Shown: positions 5,951 to 15,658, counted from the stretch's first letter. The stretch is DNA of 64,000 nt from Brucella pseudogrignonensis (GCF_032190615.1 NZ_JAVLAT010000001.1:1-64000); one strand, 5' to 3'. Numbers and translations are program-made. Notes: generated by a model from the letters alone, not told the origin.

Positions 5951-8568
5951 TGGCGACTGACGTTGAACGCCTTGTCGTGGCTATGGAGGCCCGCACGGCC
6001 TCTTTTGAAAAGGCGCTCAACCGGGCAAATGGCGTTGCTAATCAACGCGCTCGCCAGATCGAGAAGCGCTTTTCCACGATGAACGACAACATCAGTCGTT
6101 CATTTCAGAATATGCTTCGTGCTGGTGCTGCGATCGGTGGCCTTGGCATTGGTGTAAGTGAAATCCAGCGTATGGCTGACACTTGGACTGATTTGTCCTC
6201 TCGTGTAGGCCTTGCTGTCGGGGATATGGATAAAGCTCCTCAGGTAATGGAGCGTATCTATGACATGGCGCAGCGCACCTATTCCGGTATGCAAAACACG
6301 GCTGAAAGCTTTCTCACAAATGCGGGCGCTCTCAAAGAGCTTGGTTACAATACCAATCAGCAGCTTGATTACACCGAAGCATTGAATAACGCGCTCGTGG
6401 TGTCAGGCGCTAAGTCTGATCGCGCAGCTCGTGTGATTGACGCTCTCGGCAAGTCGATGGCGGCGGGTAAGCTTCAAGGCGACAACCTGAATACGGTGAT
6501 TGAAGTTGGTGGACGTGTTGCCGAAGTGCTTGCCGCCCAGCTCGGCATTGGTGTCAATCAGCTTCGCGAAGCAGGCAAGGAAGGCAAGATCACCGGTGAC
6601 GTGATCTACAAGGCTTTGACCACGCGCTTGCAGGAACTGACAGCCGAAGCCGAGAGCATGCCTGCAACTATATCTGACGGGTTTCAGAAGGTCGCCAACG
6701 GCTTATTGAAGTTCGTCGGGACAATGGATCAGGCGTCTGGCGTTTCTGCTACTATCGCGCAAGGACTGGTTTTTGTCGGTGATAACTTCGAGCATGTTGC
6801 ATTAGCAGCAGCGGCAGCGGCGACAGTTCTTCTGGGGCAGTATGTTCCGGCGATGGCACGAGTGGCGCTGGCAGGCGCGACGATGGTTGCAACTAACCCG
6901 TTCTTGCTTCTGATTACCGCGATTAGCTCGGCTACGTTCGCTCTCTCGGCGTTCGGTGACCAGATCCAGCCGATTGCAGGCGATATGGCTAATCTTCAGG
7001 ATTACGCCTCGGTAGCATGGGAAACCATCAGTCAGGGCGCAATGGATGTTGCGTCACTTGTTCGCGATGATCTTCTAGGGGCGCTAAACCTGATATCCGA
7101 TGCATTAGGCGGCAATGAGGTTAGCTGGGAAGATGTTTGGGAAACAACCAAGGGTGCAGCAAATAACATTATCGGTGCTGTTGGCCTTCTCTACGATACC
7201 ACCGTAACGACATTTACTAAGCTGCCCGGTGCTGTTGCCGAAGCCGTCATTAATGCCATGAACTCGATGATTGCAGGCATAGAAAGCGGGCTTCAAACAG
7301 TTTTAAATGGCATCAACCGCGTTGCATCTGCGTTGAATGCCCTAGACCGGTTTGTCGGCGTCGCACCGATACTGCCAGAAGATATGACAGTAAATCTTGG
7401 TAGGCTTGATAACTCATTCGCGGGAGCTGGTAAGGCTGCTGGCGATGCATATGGCAAGGCTTTGACAAAAGCCGCTCAAGATCACCTTGGGAAGCTTGGC
7501 GAGAATTGGCGACAGTCTGCAAATGCCAGAGCGAGGGAAAGGACTGCCAATAGTAAAGATAACGACCTAGTTGCGCCGACAAGAAGTTCAGGCGGCGGCG
7601 GTTCGTCAAATGGTGGAGCAGGCGGATCGTCTGGTGGCGGCAAGGGGCGCAAAGGTGGAGGTAGGTCTCGACCTGATGAACTACAGCGCGAAATCGAGCA
7701 GATCAAAGAGCGCACAGCATCCCTACAGGCAGAAACGGCAGCTCAAGCCCAGATTAACCCACTGATTGATGATTACGATTACGCAATCACTAAGGCCCGC
7801 GCCACGCAAGAACTGTTGAATGCTGCCAAGAAAGCTGGGATTGAAATTACCCCAGCTTTGAAAGAGCAGATTGAGGGTTTGGCAGAAGGTTATGCCAATG
7901 CCACGGTTGAAGCTAATAAGCTCGCAGAAAGCCAAGAGCATGCGCGTGAATTGTCGGACTTCTTGAAAGGCTCCATGATGGATGCTTTTCAGTCGATGAT
8001 CCCGGCCATTGAAACCGGCAATTCGGCGCTTGATAAATTCCTGAATACGCTCATTGAGGCCGTCATGCAGGCAACCTTGCTTGGCAAAGGTCCACTGGCT
8101 GGCATCTTCGGCGGCGGTGGGTCGGGGATATTCGGCGGTATTGGCAAGCTGCTTGGTTTCGACAAAGGCGGCTATACTGGCTCTGGTGGAAAATACGAAC
8201 CGGCTGGCGTGGTTCATAAAGGCGAATATGTCTTTGACCAAGACGCGGTTCGCGCAGCTGGTGGGCCTGCCGCTTTGGATGCGATGCGCCGTGGCCTGAA
8301 AGGCTATGCCAACGGTGGTTATGTCGGCCCGTTGCCAACATCAAATGCACCGACCGCGCCCGGTATCAAAGGTATGCGGGGGCAGGGTTCAAACGAAACA
8401 ATACGCATCATGTTGCAAGATGACAGTGGGCGAATGGCTAAAATCGCCGATCAGCGAATTCAGACGGCATCCGGTGCGATTGTACAGGTTTCTGTTCAGC
8501 AAAGCACCCGAACCGTTCAGCAGTCGCTACCGTCAATGATAGCCGACGCTCAAACAAGAAACATGTGA
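5950..8568 (+). CDS. Tail tape measure protein
   Basis: 872 residues. Length and composition identify the tape measure, whose helical body sets tail length and is ejected with the DNA. Residues about 60-250 hold the tape-measure domain (SSRVGLAVGDMDKAP, AARVIDALGKSMAAGKLQGD, LTTRLQELTAEAESMPATIS). Hydrophobic stretches at about 275-330 could span the membrane during injection. A Gly/Ser linker (residues about 545-575) is followed by a coiled coil and a C-terminal region with FDKGGYTGSGGKYEPAGVVH, common in tape-measure C-termini. The start overlaps the chaperone stop. Confidence 0.93.
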   Translation: MATDVERLVVAMEARTASFEKALNRANGVANQRARQIEKRFSTMNDNISRSFQNMLRAGAAIGGLGIGVSEIQRMADTWTDLSSRVGLAVGDMDKAPQVMERIYDMAQRTYSGMQNTAESFLTNAGALKELGYNTNQQLDYTEALNNALVVSGAKSDRAARVIDALGKSMAAGKLQGDNLNTVIEVGGRVAEVLAAQLGIGVNQLREAGKEGKITGDVIYKALTTRLQELTAEAESMPATISDGFQKVANGLLKFVGTMDQASGVSATIAQGLVFVGDNFEHVALAAAAAATVLLGQYVPAMARVALAGATMVATNPFLLLITAISSATFALSAFGDQIQPIAGDMANLQDYASVAWETISQGAMDVASLVRDDLLGALNLISDALGGNEVSWEDVWETTKGAANNIIGAVGLLYDTTVTTFTKLPGAVAEAVINAMNSMIAGIESGLQTVLNGINRVASALNALDRFVGVAPILPEDMTVNLGRLDNSFAGAGKAAGDAYGKALTKAAQDHLGKLGENWRQSANARARERTANSKDNDLVAPTRSSGGGGSSNGGAGGSSGGGKGRKGGGRSRPDELQREIEQIKERTASLQAETAAQAQINPLIDDYDYAITKARATQELLNAAKKAGIEITPALKEQIEGLAEGYANATVEANKLAESQEHARELSDFLKGSMMDAFQSMIPAIETGNSALDKFLNTLIEAVMQATLLGKGPLAGIFGGGGSGIFGGIGKLLGFDKGGYTGSGGKYEPAGVVHKGEYVFDQDAVRAAGGPAALDAMRRGLKGYANGGYVGPLPTSNAPTAPGIKGMRGQGSNETIRIMLQDDSGRMAKIADQRIQTASGAIVQVSVQQSTRTVQQSLPSMIADAQTRNM

Positions 8569-8577
8569 GGCCATGTA

Positions 8578-9258
8578 ATGGTGACACCTATTTGGCCTCG
8601 TTCTGTGCTTAAGCCCAAACGAGCATCATTCAATATTGCCTCGCGCACATTGGCGGGGCCGTCGAGTGTGTCCGGTTTATCTCAGGTTTCCGCGTCTGAT
8701 GCTGGTATATGGAAGGCAACATTTGCAGATATCATCATCAAACGTGGTTCATCAGCGGTTCTGGCATACCGTGCGATAGCCATGCTGCTTGAAGGCAAGT
8801 TGCATCCAATCCTTCTCCCGCGCTGTGGTGCTTATCAGCCATACGAGCCGGATTGGAGCAGCCTGCTTAAGGGCGTTCCGCATTCCGATACCAGCCCCTT
8901 TAGTGACGCTGGCCTATATCGCTCTCGCGCCATCGATATTCGCTTGATCAGCAACATTCCATTGCGTGGCACAACAGCAAATGTCGCCCTTGTTACGGCA
9001 GGTCAATTGCAACCGGGGCAGGATTTCTCAGTCGGTGAGCGCATGTATCGTATCCGTACCGTACAGATGACGGGCGACAAGTCAGCAGCCATCACTTTCA
9101 GGCCTCCTGCGCGTGAAGCTGTTTCTGCGGGTACTGAGATGGAATTCGATAATCCAATTTGCCGAATGCGTCTCGCAAGCGATGCGGAAATGGACATGGA
9201 TCTAGACTTAGTCGCTCCATGGTCTTTCCACACCGTCAATTTCATTGAGGACGTGTGA
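8578..9258 (+). CDS. Tail protein, probably distal-tail or tail-tip region
   Basis: 226 residues with a GAGG Shine-Dalgarno. I recognise no named domain. The protein is beta-rich and soluble, without signal peptide or membrane segment. It lies directly behind the tape measure, where siphophages encode the distal tail protein that closes the tube. The C-terminal half has a strand pattern around VGERMYRIRTVQMTGDKSAA. Its TGA overlaps the ATG of the next gene, so the two are likely made in fixed ratio. Distal-tail function is inferred from position only. Confidence 0.8.
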   Translation: MVTPIWPRSVLKPKRASFNIASRTLAGPSSVSGLSQVSASDAGIWKATFADIIIKRGSSAVLAYRAIAMLLEGKLHPILLPRCGAYQPYEPDWSSLLKGVPHSDTSPFSDAGLYRSRAIDIRLISNIPLRGTTANVALVTAGQLQPGQDFSVGERMYRIRTVQMTGDKSAAITFRPPAREAVSAGTEMEFDNPICRMRLASDAEMDMDLDLVAPWSFHTVNFIEDV

Positions 9259-9848
9259 TGGCTTTTTTTACGAGCGCAGAACTCATTGAATTTTCTAAGC
9301 GCCAAGTGCGACTGGATTTGCTTGTTGAGTTTCGTTTTGCCTCTGAAACCATGCGAGTATGGAACGGCAATACCGCACTTGAGACAGGCGGGAACCGATA
9401 TGAGCCGATGTATGGCTTTGGTTTGGTGGATGGGCTTGGAATGTCTTCAACGACAGCTGCACAGAATGTGACATTCCAACTGAGCGGATTGCCGGATACG
9501 ACGCTGAATTTCCTTGCCGCTGCGCTCAACGCAAATGATGAGGTCGATCAACGCATAGTGGTCGTGTCGATCCAGCTATTTGACGAGGAATGGCAACCTT
9601 TGGGAACGCCTGCTCCGATCTGGTGGGGCTTCATGCAGCCGCCGCGTATTAGTCGGACCGAAATGCAGGGATCTGAAGGCGCTATTCAGTCAATTTCGAT
9701 GACTGCTGAAAATGCATTCTTCAACCGCTCGCGTCCGGCCTTTGGCCGATACACCGACCGCGATCAGCAACGCCGTTCAGGTGGTGATAAGTTCTGCCAG
9801 TTTGTCGGTTCACTGCTTTTTAAATCCTTTAAGTATCCCGACTACTGA
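9258..9848 (+). CDS. Tail tip protein, lambda gpL-like
   Basis: 196 residues; the ATG at 9258 overlaps the preceding TGA. The N-terminus (LIEFSKRQVRLDLLVEFRF) and the end (RYTDRDQQRRSGGDKFCQFV) match tail-tip proteins of the lambda gpL type, where a DxxDQxRRxPGD-like motif precedes a cysteine-containing end. The middle, QPLGTPAPIWWGFMQPPRI, is characteristic of versions in alphaproteobacterial phages. It would form part of the hub connecting the tube to the central fibre. It lies just before the peptidase-like and gpJ-like genes, the same order as lambda L, K and J. Confidence 0.75.
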   Translation: MAFFTSAELIEFSKRQVRLDLLVEFRFASETMRVWNGNTALETGGNRYEPMYGFGLVDGLGMSSTTAAQNVTFQLSGLPDTTLNFLAAALNANDEVDQRIVVVSIQLFDEEWQPLGTPAPIWWGFMQPPRISRTEMQGSEGAIQSISMTAENAFFNRSRPAFGRYTDRDQQRRSGGDKFCQFVGSLLFKSFKYPDY

Positions 9849-9852
9849 TCTC

Positions 9853-10245
9853 ATGCACATTGATGAATTTGTTGCTGCCGAAGCGCGAAAGCCCTTCCGC
9901 TGGGGCGAGACCGATTGTGTCTCGACTGCTGACAGATGGGTGCGAAACCGTACCGGGTTGTCACCTCTCGCGTGGATGGGTCGGCAATACAGAGATGAAG
10001 CGGAAGCTTCGGCAATCCTGTCTGTGCGGGGTTGCTTTCCCATACTTGTGAACCGCGCCATGCGCTCGCAAGGGTTTGAAAAGACGGCATCGCCGGTATG
10101 CGGTGATGTTGGTCTGATTATCCATAATCAAAAACTGTGTGTGGCTATACATGCCGAAACGATCTGGTTTTCTCATGATGAAACCGGATTGATCGGTGCA
10201 CCGCTCGATGCAATCTGGAAAGCTTGGAGAATTCAATGCCAGTAG
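9853..10245 (+). CDS. DUF6950-like tail protein, possible NlpC/P60-type peptidase
   Basis: 130 residues from the ATG at 9853; the frame is open upstream but there it lies inside the tail-tip gene. The pattern FRWGETDCVSTADRW (Cys about 22) and a later VCGDVGLI followed by VAIHAETIWF (His about 96-101) give a Cys/His arrangement like small NlpC/P60 peptidases. The gene occupies the position of lambda K, the tail peptidase that opens peptidoglycan. Catalysis is inferred from the Cys/His pattern and position. It overlaps the next gene by 10 bases. Confidence 0.75.
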   Translation: MHIDEFVAAEARKPFRWGETDCVSTADRWVRNRTGLSPLAWMGRQYRDEAEASAILSVRGCFPILVNRAMRSQGFEKTASPVCGDVGLIIHNQKLCVAIHAETIWFSHDETGLIGAPLDAIWKAWRIQCQ

Positions 10246-12005
10246 CGATTTCTGGATTGATTGCAGCGATTGCAGGTACTGGCGTAATCGGTGCTGCTTT
10301 GCAGACAGGTCTTGCGGCAATCACTATGTTTGCGGGTACGACATTAGGTGGGTTGGCTCTATCGCTAGGTTTTTCATATCTTGCCTCCTCCCTCTTTCGG
10401 CCATCCCAACCAAAACCTGAAGATGTTCAACAGCAGGTGCGGCAAGCAACGCCCGTTCGTGTTCGTCACTATGGTCGGGTCAAAACCTCTGGTGCATGGA
10501 TATTCGCGGAAGCCAAGCAAGGCATCTTCCATAAAGTGCTGGCGGTCAATCAAGGAGAGATTGACGCTGTCGAGGAATACTGGATTGATGACCATCAGGT
10601 TGTTGTTGATGCGGATGGATGGGTACGAACCGGGCCATGGGGAGATTGGTGGGATTTGCGCATTCAGGTGCGTTTAGGTCTGCCAACTGAGACAAATTAT
10701 CAAAGCCTGACTTCGACCTTTACAGAATGGACGTCTGATCATCGTGGCGATGGCATTGCATCGCTTTATGCCATGCAGGATGCCGTCAATGACGATGATT
10801 ACCTTTCATACTTCCCCAATGGCGTGAACACTAATTATCGGCTGGTTATTCGCGCCTCCAAGGTGAAAAACCCCAGCACAGGTGTCGTTGCATGGGATGA
10901 CAATGCAGCATCCATCATTCGGGATTTCATGACGCACAGTGACGGCATGCGCTTGCCGGAAAGCCTATTCACAACGCCTTTAGCTCAAGCCGGCTGGGTC
11001 GCAGCGTATAATCGCGCAGGACAAGCCATTGAACTCGCAGCTGGTGGCACTGAGCCGCGTTATCGCCTCTGGGGATCATACCAGCTCAATGAGCGTCCTG
11101 CTGATGTTCTGGGGCGTATGCTGGCTTGCTGCGATGGTCGTTTGGTTCCAACTCCAGACGGTGGGTTAACGCTTGACATAGGCGAATGGGCAGAGCCGAC
11201 AGTCATCCTCACAGCTGATGCAATTACGGGCTTTTCTGATGTGGGTCGCGGTCGAGATGTTATGACGACTGCGAACACCATTCGCGCTACGTTTCTGGAT
11301 CCTACACAAGATTATCAGTCTACGGATGCGGATCCTTGGGCGGATGAGGATGCTGTATCAGAGCGCGGTGAAGAGGCCAAAGACGTTCAATTCAACATGG
11401 CTCCATCGCACAGTCAGGCGCGTCGCTTGATGAAGCTTGAATGGTTTCGTGCAAATCCGAATTGGGTTGGCACCTTCAATACTAACCTGATGGGATTAGC
11501 AGCATTTGGAGAGCGCTTCATTCGCATTCATTATTCCCTTTTTGGGATCGATAGCGTCTTCGAGGTGCTAGACTTCAAGTTCATTATCGGTGAAGGCGGT
11601 ATTCTGCAAGGCGCAACCATTCAAGTGCAGTCCATGCCATCAACCGCATATCAGTGGGATAGCTCTCAAGAGGGCGAGGCACCTGTGTCATCTGAGACAG
11701 ATGTCGATGATGGTATCCCTGTCCCAGCCGCTCCAGTCATTGCAATAAAGGCTGGCCCTTCCGCTGAATTGACCTTCTCTCCAAGCTCAAGTGTTCTGTT
11801 GAACTATATGGTGCGTTGGAGAAAGACCTCAGACACCGAATGGACAGTTTACGGCCCCTTAGCAAACGAAGCTCAAAGCCTCACAATTCCGAACCTTGCA
11901 GCAGCCACGCAATACGAATTCCAGATGGCGCTGCGCACTGAAAAGGGACGCCTCGGTTCATATGGGCCAAGTGCCGTCGAAACAACACCGGCAGTGGATA
12001 GCTAA
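10236..12005 (+). CDS. Central tail fibre / host specificity protein (gpJ-like) with FN3 domain
   Basis: 589 residues; the start at MPVAISGLIAAIAGTG is supported by GGAGAATTCA before the ATG. A hydrophobic N-terminus (about 5-55, glycine- and alanine-rich) precedes RPSQPKPEDVQQQVRQATPV and the GRVKTSGAWIFAEA segment, the usual start of gpJ-like tail-tip proteins in this phage type. Residues about 100-480 form the hub and residues 495-589 a fibronectin type III domain (MVRWRKTSDTEWTVYGPL, then ATQYEFQMALRTEKGRLGSY). It would contact the receptor and probably carries the next gene's fibre. Confidence 0.85.
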   Translation: MPVAISGLIAAIAGTGVIGAALQTGLAAITMFAGTTLGGLALSLGFSYLASSLFRPSQPKPEDVQQQVRQATPVRVRHYGRVKTSGAWIFAEAKQGIFHKVLAVNQGEIDAVEEYWIDDHQVVVDADGWVRTGPWGDWWDLRIQVRLGLPTETNYQSLTSTFTEWTSDHRGDGIASLYAMQDAVNDDDYLSYFPNGVNTNYRLVIRASKVKNPSTGVVAWDDNAASIIRDFMTHSDGMRLPESLFTTPLAQAGWVAAYNRAGQAIELAAGGTEPRYRLWGSYQLNERPADVLGRMLACCDGRLVPTPDGGLTLDIGEWAEPTVILTADAITGFSDVGRGRDVMTTANTIRATFLDPTQDYQSTDADPWADEDAVSERGEEAKDVQFNMAPSHSQARRLMKLEWFRANPNWVGTFNTNLMGLAAFGERFIRIHYSLFGIDSVFEVLDFKFIIGEGGILQGATIQVQSMPSTAYQWDSSQEGEAPVSSETDVDDGIPVPAAPVIAIKAGPSAELTFSPSSSVLLNYMVRWRKTSDTEWTVYGPLANEAQSLTIPNLAAATQYEFQMALRTEKGRLGSYGPSAVETTPAVDS

Positions 12006-12069
12006 CTTACTGAAACAATTAGACCAAAATCCCCCTGCTAAAGCGGGGCGCTTTGCTATGGAGCAATCG

Positions 12070-14427
12070 ATGGGAAATATTAAGGAACTCGGCGACAAAG
12101 CTTTCCGTGATTACGTCAATGATGGCGTTCCGTCGAGTGGAGCCAATAATCCAAAGAAAGCCGAAATCCGTCAATTTATATCCGAGATTGACAGACAAGT
12201 TGATGAGCTTTCTGTGTCTGGTGATACCGTTACGAAGGCAACATGGGCGCAGCTCTCAGCTGTAGCAGGCACAAGAAACGGCCAACGTGGTTATGTCGAA
12301 GCTGACAGCGGAACACACACGGACCCGGTTGTCGGTGGCACGGTCCAGAATAATGGCATCTATACGTGGTCCACGTCGCCTGCCGGTTGGCGCTGGCTGC
12401 GATCTGACGACTATACGACAGTTGAGACCGAACTTGGTGTCAAAGAGGATTACTCTGTATCAACACCGGCTGGCGGTGTCGTTATTGACCACTATACCGG
12501 CAAGCTGCTGATCCCTCGTTTTGCCTTCAAGAGGAAGGCCGATGCCTTGCGCACCGTTGCCCCGACGCAAGGAAAGTATTTTGAGCTGGACGCGGCTGTT
12601 TTCAATGTTACGCAAACTGCCGTCTATTATAACCGTCAGACTTCAGCGGTGGAGTTCGCTGCCTTTTCAGCGATCCAGAATTCGCTTGTGAATGGCGATT
12701 ATGTCTTGCTCGCCATTACCTCGCTTGGAGGCATAACCACTCAGATGTCGCGCGCCGATGTTATGAAGAACATCGTGGAAAAAGGCACGTTTGAGAAACA
12801 GTATAGCGGAGCGGCAACGTATAAGGCTGCTACCAGCAACGCTATCCTCAATGCCCTCGGGGTGACGGAAGTTTACGCCAGCACGGATGGCAATCCGGTC
12901 GTTGGTGTGCGCGTTCCTCATCGTTATCATGTCGGTTACGCCTTCATGCGCGTGTTTGTACTGCTTGGCGATGGTGAGCCGGAAAATAGCTGGCCTGCGA
13001 CGATCACGGCATATTCCGTTTCCCGCGTGGCCTCGAATGCCGCTGGCGGGCCGCTGTCTCGTGGTGCGATGACGCTTGAAAAGGTTTATTCTGGCCGTTT
13101 GGCGTCATACGTACTTGCCAACAGTGGGGTTTCTCTGAGCTATGTGAACCAAGGCTGGCGTGTGGCAATCAGCGGCGAAAATGCATCGCGTGATATTTCC
13201 CTGTCGCTCCCTCAGATTGCACTTGGAGTGAACCCGGATATGTATGTGCAGCCGGATGACTGGCCACGTCTGGGTAGTTCAGGGGTGCCGCAGGAAAATG
13301 CCCGCGAGCCGAACTTGCTCTATCCAAAAATGGTTTACGGCATCGAGGGTAGGCCCATCGTTTTTTACCCTATGTCGATGCAGCTATCTCGTCGCGAGAG
13401 TGGTCCACTCACCATGATCAGTTGCCAGAATAACAGCGAAAACGGAAACAGTGCGATCCCGCCACTCTCCATCATGGGGCGGGATTACATTGAGGTGCCA
13501 GCCGGTCGTCTCGCTTCCGGCTTCCCGGTCGATATTATTACGTCCGAGCCGGAACCTCAGCCGGAATGGCGTGGACGCGTGGAAGCAACATCAAAGGTAA
13601 CTGCTCTTTCTTATCTGGCGGGCAAGACGGCCAAGGTCTGCTTCATCGGGGATAGTATCACTGATGTTTTCCCGACTGCGGATCGTACGCTTGATATCCT
13701 TACCAATGCTGGGATCACGTCAACCGGCATAGGCACGATCACAGAGTATTCGCCGCCTAGAGAGGGTCGTAGTGGTCGCCTCTTGTCCGACTTGATTAAC
13801 AAGACCACCACGCTCACGCCCGTTGATGGCAATATCACGCCTGCTGCGTATCTTGCCCTCACAAACGCAAACCGCCGCGCTTATAACCCCTTTGTGCGGC
13901 AACGGGTCGGCAACGAAAGTGGATCGTATAATGGGTATGTCTTCGATTTCGCACGTTATCTGTCTGATTACGGCCTCGATGTGCCAACCCATGTCGTCAT
14001 TAACATGGGGACCAATGACATATCGTCCTATCCAAACCCGTCGGCGCTCTATGCCCATGTGCTTGATGCTCTCGGTATCATTGTGCCGTCCATTCTCGCA
14101 GCTGACGCCAATGTCAAAGTCATCCTGACGCACAATACCGATCAATGGTCTGCTGTCGATAATGCGCGATGGGAGCAGCGTGCACGCGGTGTGATAGCAG
14201 CAATCATTAATTATCAGGCGACCCTTGCCAATGCCCGATGTGTCGTAGCCCCGGCATGGGCGCACATGTCTCCGTTTGACTGGGGAAAAGCCACGATCAC
14301 CAATCAACGGATCGATGCGATTACTGGCGCGAAGGTGCAGCAGATGGGCGGTGACGTGCATTTTCGGGATGTCGCGGTGCGCCAGTATGCCGAGTGCGTG
14401 GCGGCAGCGATTGCCGGGACGATCTAG
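12070..14427 (+). CDS. Tail fibre/spike protein with C-terminal SGNH (GDSL) hydrolase domain
   Basis: About 785 residues. The start is placed at MGNIKELGDKAF because GGAG stands six bases before it; another ATG lies 12 bases upstream. The N-terminal 60 residues (FRDYVNDGVPSSGANNPKKA) are a fibre-attachment module seen on other rhizobial phage fibres. A long beta-rich middle follows. The last 260 residues show SGNH hydrolase blocks: GDSI with Ser529, GTND with Asn649 and GDVHF with Asp762/His764. The domain probably removes acyl groups from surface polysaccharide. This is a receptor-binding or capsule-modifying tip; the substrate is unknown. Confidence 0.85.
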   Translation: MGNIKELGDKAFRDYVNDGVPSSGANNPKKAEIRQFISEIDRQVDELSVSGDTVTKATWAQLSAVAGTRNGQRGYVEADSGTHTDPVVGGTVQNNGIYTWSTSPAGWRWLRSDDYTTVETELGVKEDYSVSTPAGGVVIDHYTGKLLIPRFAFKRKADALRTVAPTQGKYFELDAAVFNVTQTAVYYNRQTSAVEFAAFSAIQNSLVNGDYVLLAITSLGGITTQMSRADVMKNIVEKGTFEKQYSGAATYKAATSNAILNALGVTEVYASTDGNPVVGVRVPHRYHVGYAFMRVFVLLGDGEPENSWPATITAYSVSRVASNAAGGPLSRGAMTLEKVYSGRLASYVLANSGVSLSYVNQGWRVAISGENASRDISLSLPQIALGVNPDMYVQPDDWPRLGSSGVPQENAREPNLLYPKMVYGIEGRPIVFYPMSMQLSRRESGPLTMISCQNNSENGNSAIPPLSIMGRDYIEVPAGRLASGFPVDIITSEPEPQPEWRGRVEATSKVTALSYLAGKTAKVCFIGDSITDVFPTADRTLDILTNAGITSTGIGTITEYSPPREGRSGRLLSDLINKTTTLTPVDGNITPAAYLALTNANRRAYNPFVRQRVGNESGSYNGYVFDFARYLSDYGLDVPTHVVINMGTNDISSYPNPSALYAHVLDALGIIVPSILAADANVKVILTHNTDQWSAVDNARWEQRARGVIAAIINYQATLANARCVVAPAWAHMSPFDWGKATITNQRIDAITGAKVQQMGGDVHFRDVAVRQYAECVAAAIAGTI

Positions 14428-14445
14428 AAGGAAATTAGCTTTCTT

Positions 14446-14475
14446 AAAAAATGGGGCGGGAGTTATACCCGCCCC
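14446..14475 (-). terminator. Intrinsic terminator for the leftward hydrolase gene
   Basis: An 8-bp GGGGCGGG/CCCGCCCC stem with a 7-base loop (14453-14475). On the minus strand it is followed by a run of six T with one A before it, so it ends transcription of the minus-strand gene whose stop is 25 bases away. On the plus strand the U-run is missing, so late transcription may partly pass. Confidence 0.75.
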
Positions 14476-14500
14476 GTGCATCATTTGTTATAACTATTAT

Positions 14501-15403
14501 CTAGCTCAAGATAGACATGCTGTCTGTAGCTTCAAGGCCTTCATACTGCCAAGGCTTGAGGAACCTTAAACGTGCTGTTGTGGATATGGGCCCCAACGGA
14601 TTATGTTGACTTTTCGGGCATCGATAACAGTCGAATAATATGCTTTGCGAATGGTCCGATTTGTCGCTTTGTTGCGCATAGCGCGCCAAAAAACTCATAA
14701 AGGGGTTCATCTGGTCCCGACAGTGATCCTCATCGCAAAGGTTCTGCCAGTAATAGATGCGAGGCAGACTTGCATCTGGCTGTTTAAGGCGCTCAATAAC
14801 TGAAAATCGAGCACCGAACTGCTCGTGTGCTTCAGATAATCCAATACCATTAAATGCGCTTTTAAGGAGGGCATTTGTGCCACCTCTTTTGAATTTTAGC
14901 ACATCGGTTTGAGGGTTGTTGATCAACACACTTGCGCCCGAAAAGTAGCTTGCCATCATTAACGATGTGAATCCTCCGGCAGATGACCCGTAGAACAGCA
15001 GGTTTTTGGGTCCAATTTCGAGTTGCTCAGCCATTAACCGGATAGCTTCCACGATGCGCGGAAGCGGATAATATTCTGGAGTTCCGATGCACCAGCCCAA
15101 TGGAAGGTCAGCGATAAAAAGCGTTGGGTCGTTAATAACAACGACATTCTCTTTGATCTTCTCAGACCAATTCATTCGCTGGAACCGAGGAAGTTCTACT
15201 TCAGATCGGTCCAAGTACCCTTGACCAAATATGGTCAGAGGCAACTTTTTGTCCTTGATATGAGCGAACAAATAGAGAGGAAGCGGCTCATTGGGGAAAT
15301 GATAAATATATTGCCCAACCTCTAATTGAAGCGATGAAACGTCATCGAACGAGAGAACCGGTAATTTTCGCTGTGCTAATATCGCTTCATTTAGATCGGA
15401 CAT
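14501..15403 (-). CDS. Alpha/beta-hydrolase-type protein, probable lysogenic-conversion (moron) gene
   Basis: 300 residues, transcribed against the late operon. A nucleophile elbow FYGSSAGGF (Ser141) follows a strand and precedes SLMMASYF, as in alpha/beta hydrolases; His267 in SQHNPLGP and an acidic residue near 224-226 could complete the triad. The pattern DPTLFIADLPLGWCIGTPEY resembles bacterial polysaccharide-linked esterase-like proteins. There is no signal peptide. Its own terminator and probable promoter, opposite strand and position next to the fibre gene are typical of a moron, perhaps one altering the cell surface receptor. Function is inferred; the specific substrate is unknown. 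Confidence 0.75.
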   Translation of the reverse strand: MSDLNEAILAQRKLPVLSFDDVSSLQLEVGQYIYHFPNEPLPLYLFAHIKDKKLPLTIFGQGYLDRSEVELPRFQRMNWSEKIKENVVVINDPTLFIADLPLGWCIGTPEYYPLPRIVEAIRLMAEQLEIGPKNLLFYGSSAGGFTSLMMASYFSGASVLINNPQTDVLKFKRGGTNALLKSAFNGIGLSEAHEQFGARFSVIERLKQPDASLPRIYYWQNLCDEDHCRDQMNPFMSFLARYAQQSDKSDHSQSILFDCYRCPKSQHNPLGPISTTARLRFLKPWQYEGLEATDSMSILS

Positions 15404-15635
15404 GAGTATCCTCTGGTAAATTATAGAGAGATTGTATTCAGCGTCGGCTTGCCCGTCCAGCGGATTTGTCGGCGCCTCAGATAAAAACTGTTGTCATCCG
15501 ATCTGTGGCGCGGCGCTAGCGATTTTGTCTTTTTGTGCCAAAGCTAATGACGGTCTGCCCAGAATGTGCCGCCGTGCCACACCTACCTCAGAACCGCTGA
15601 TTTAACAGCTTCAATTCTTTTAAAATTTTCGCCTG

Positions 15636-15658
15636 ACCGCCCACTGAGGCGGTTTTTT
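15636..15658 (+). terminator. Rightward intrinsic terminator
   Basis: CCGCC and GGCGG form a stem closed by an A-T pair with a 6-base loop, followed by six T. The strand is plus. No plus-strand coding gene ends here; it could end late transcripts coming from the fibre gene or a short RNA transcribed from the intergenic region. Confidence 0.65.

Noticed and set aside
7590..7680. Gly/Ser-rich repeat in the tape measure gene seen as a possible DNA repeat element
   Set aside because: The repetition is at protein level (a flexible linker), in frame, and with varied codons.
13720..14484. 254-codon minus-strand frame opposite the SGNH part of the tail fibre
   Set aside because: The plus-strand frame carries clear GDSI and GTND motifs; the minus frame has no recognisable pattern.
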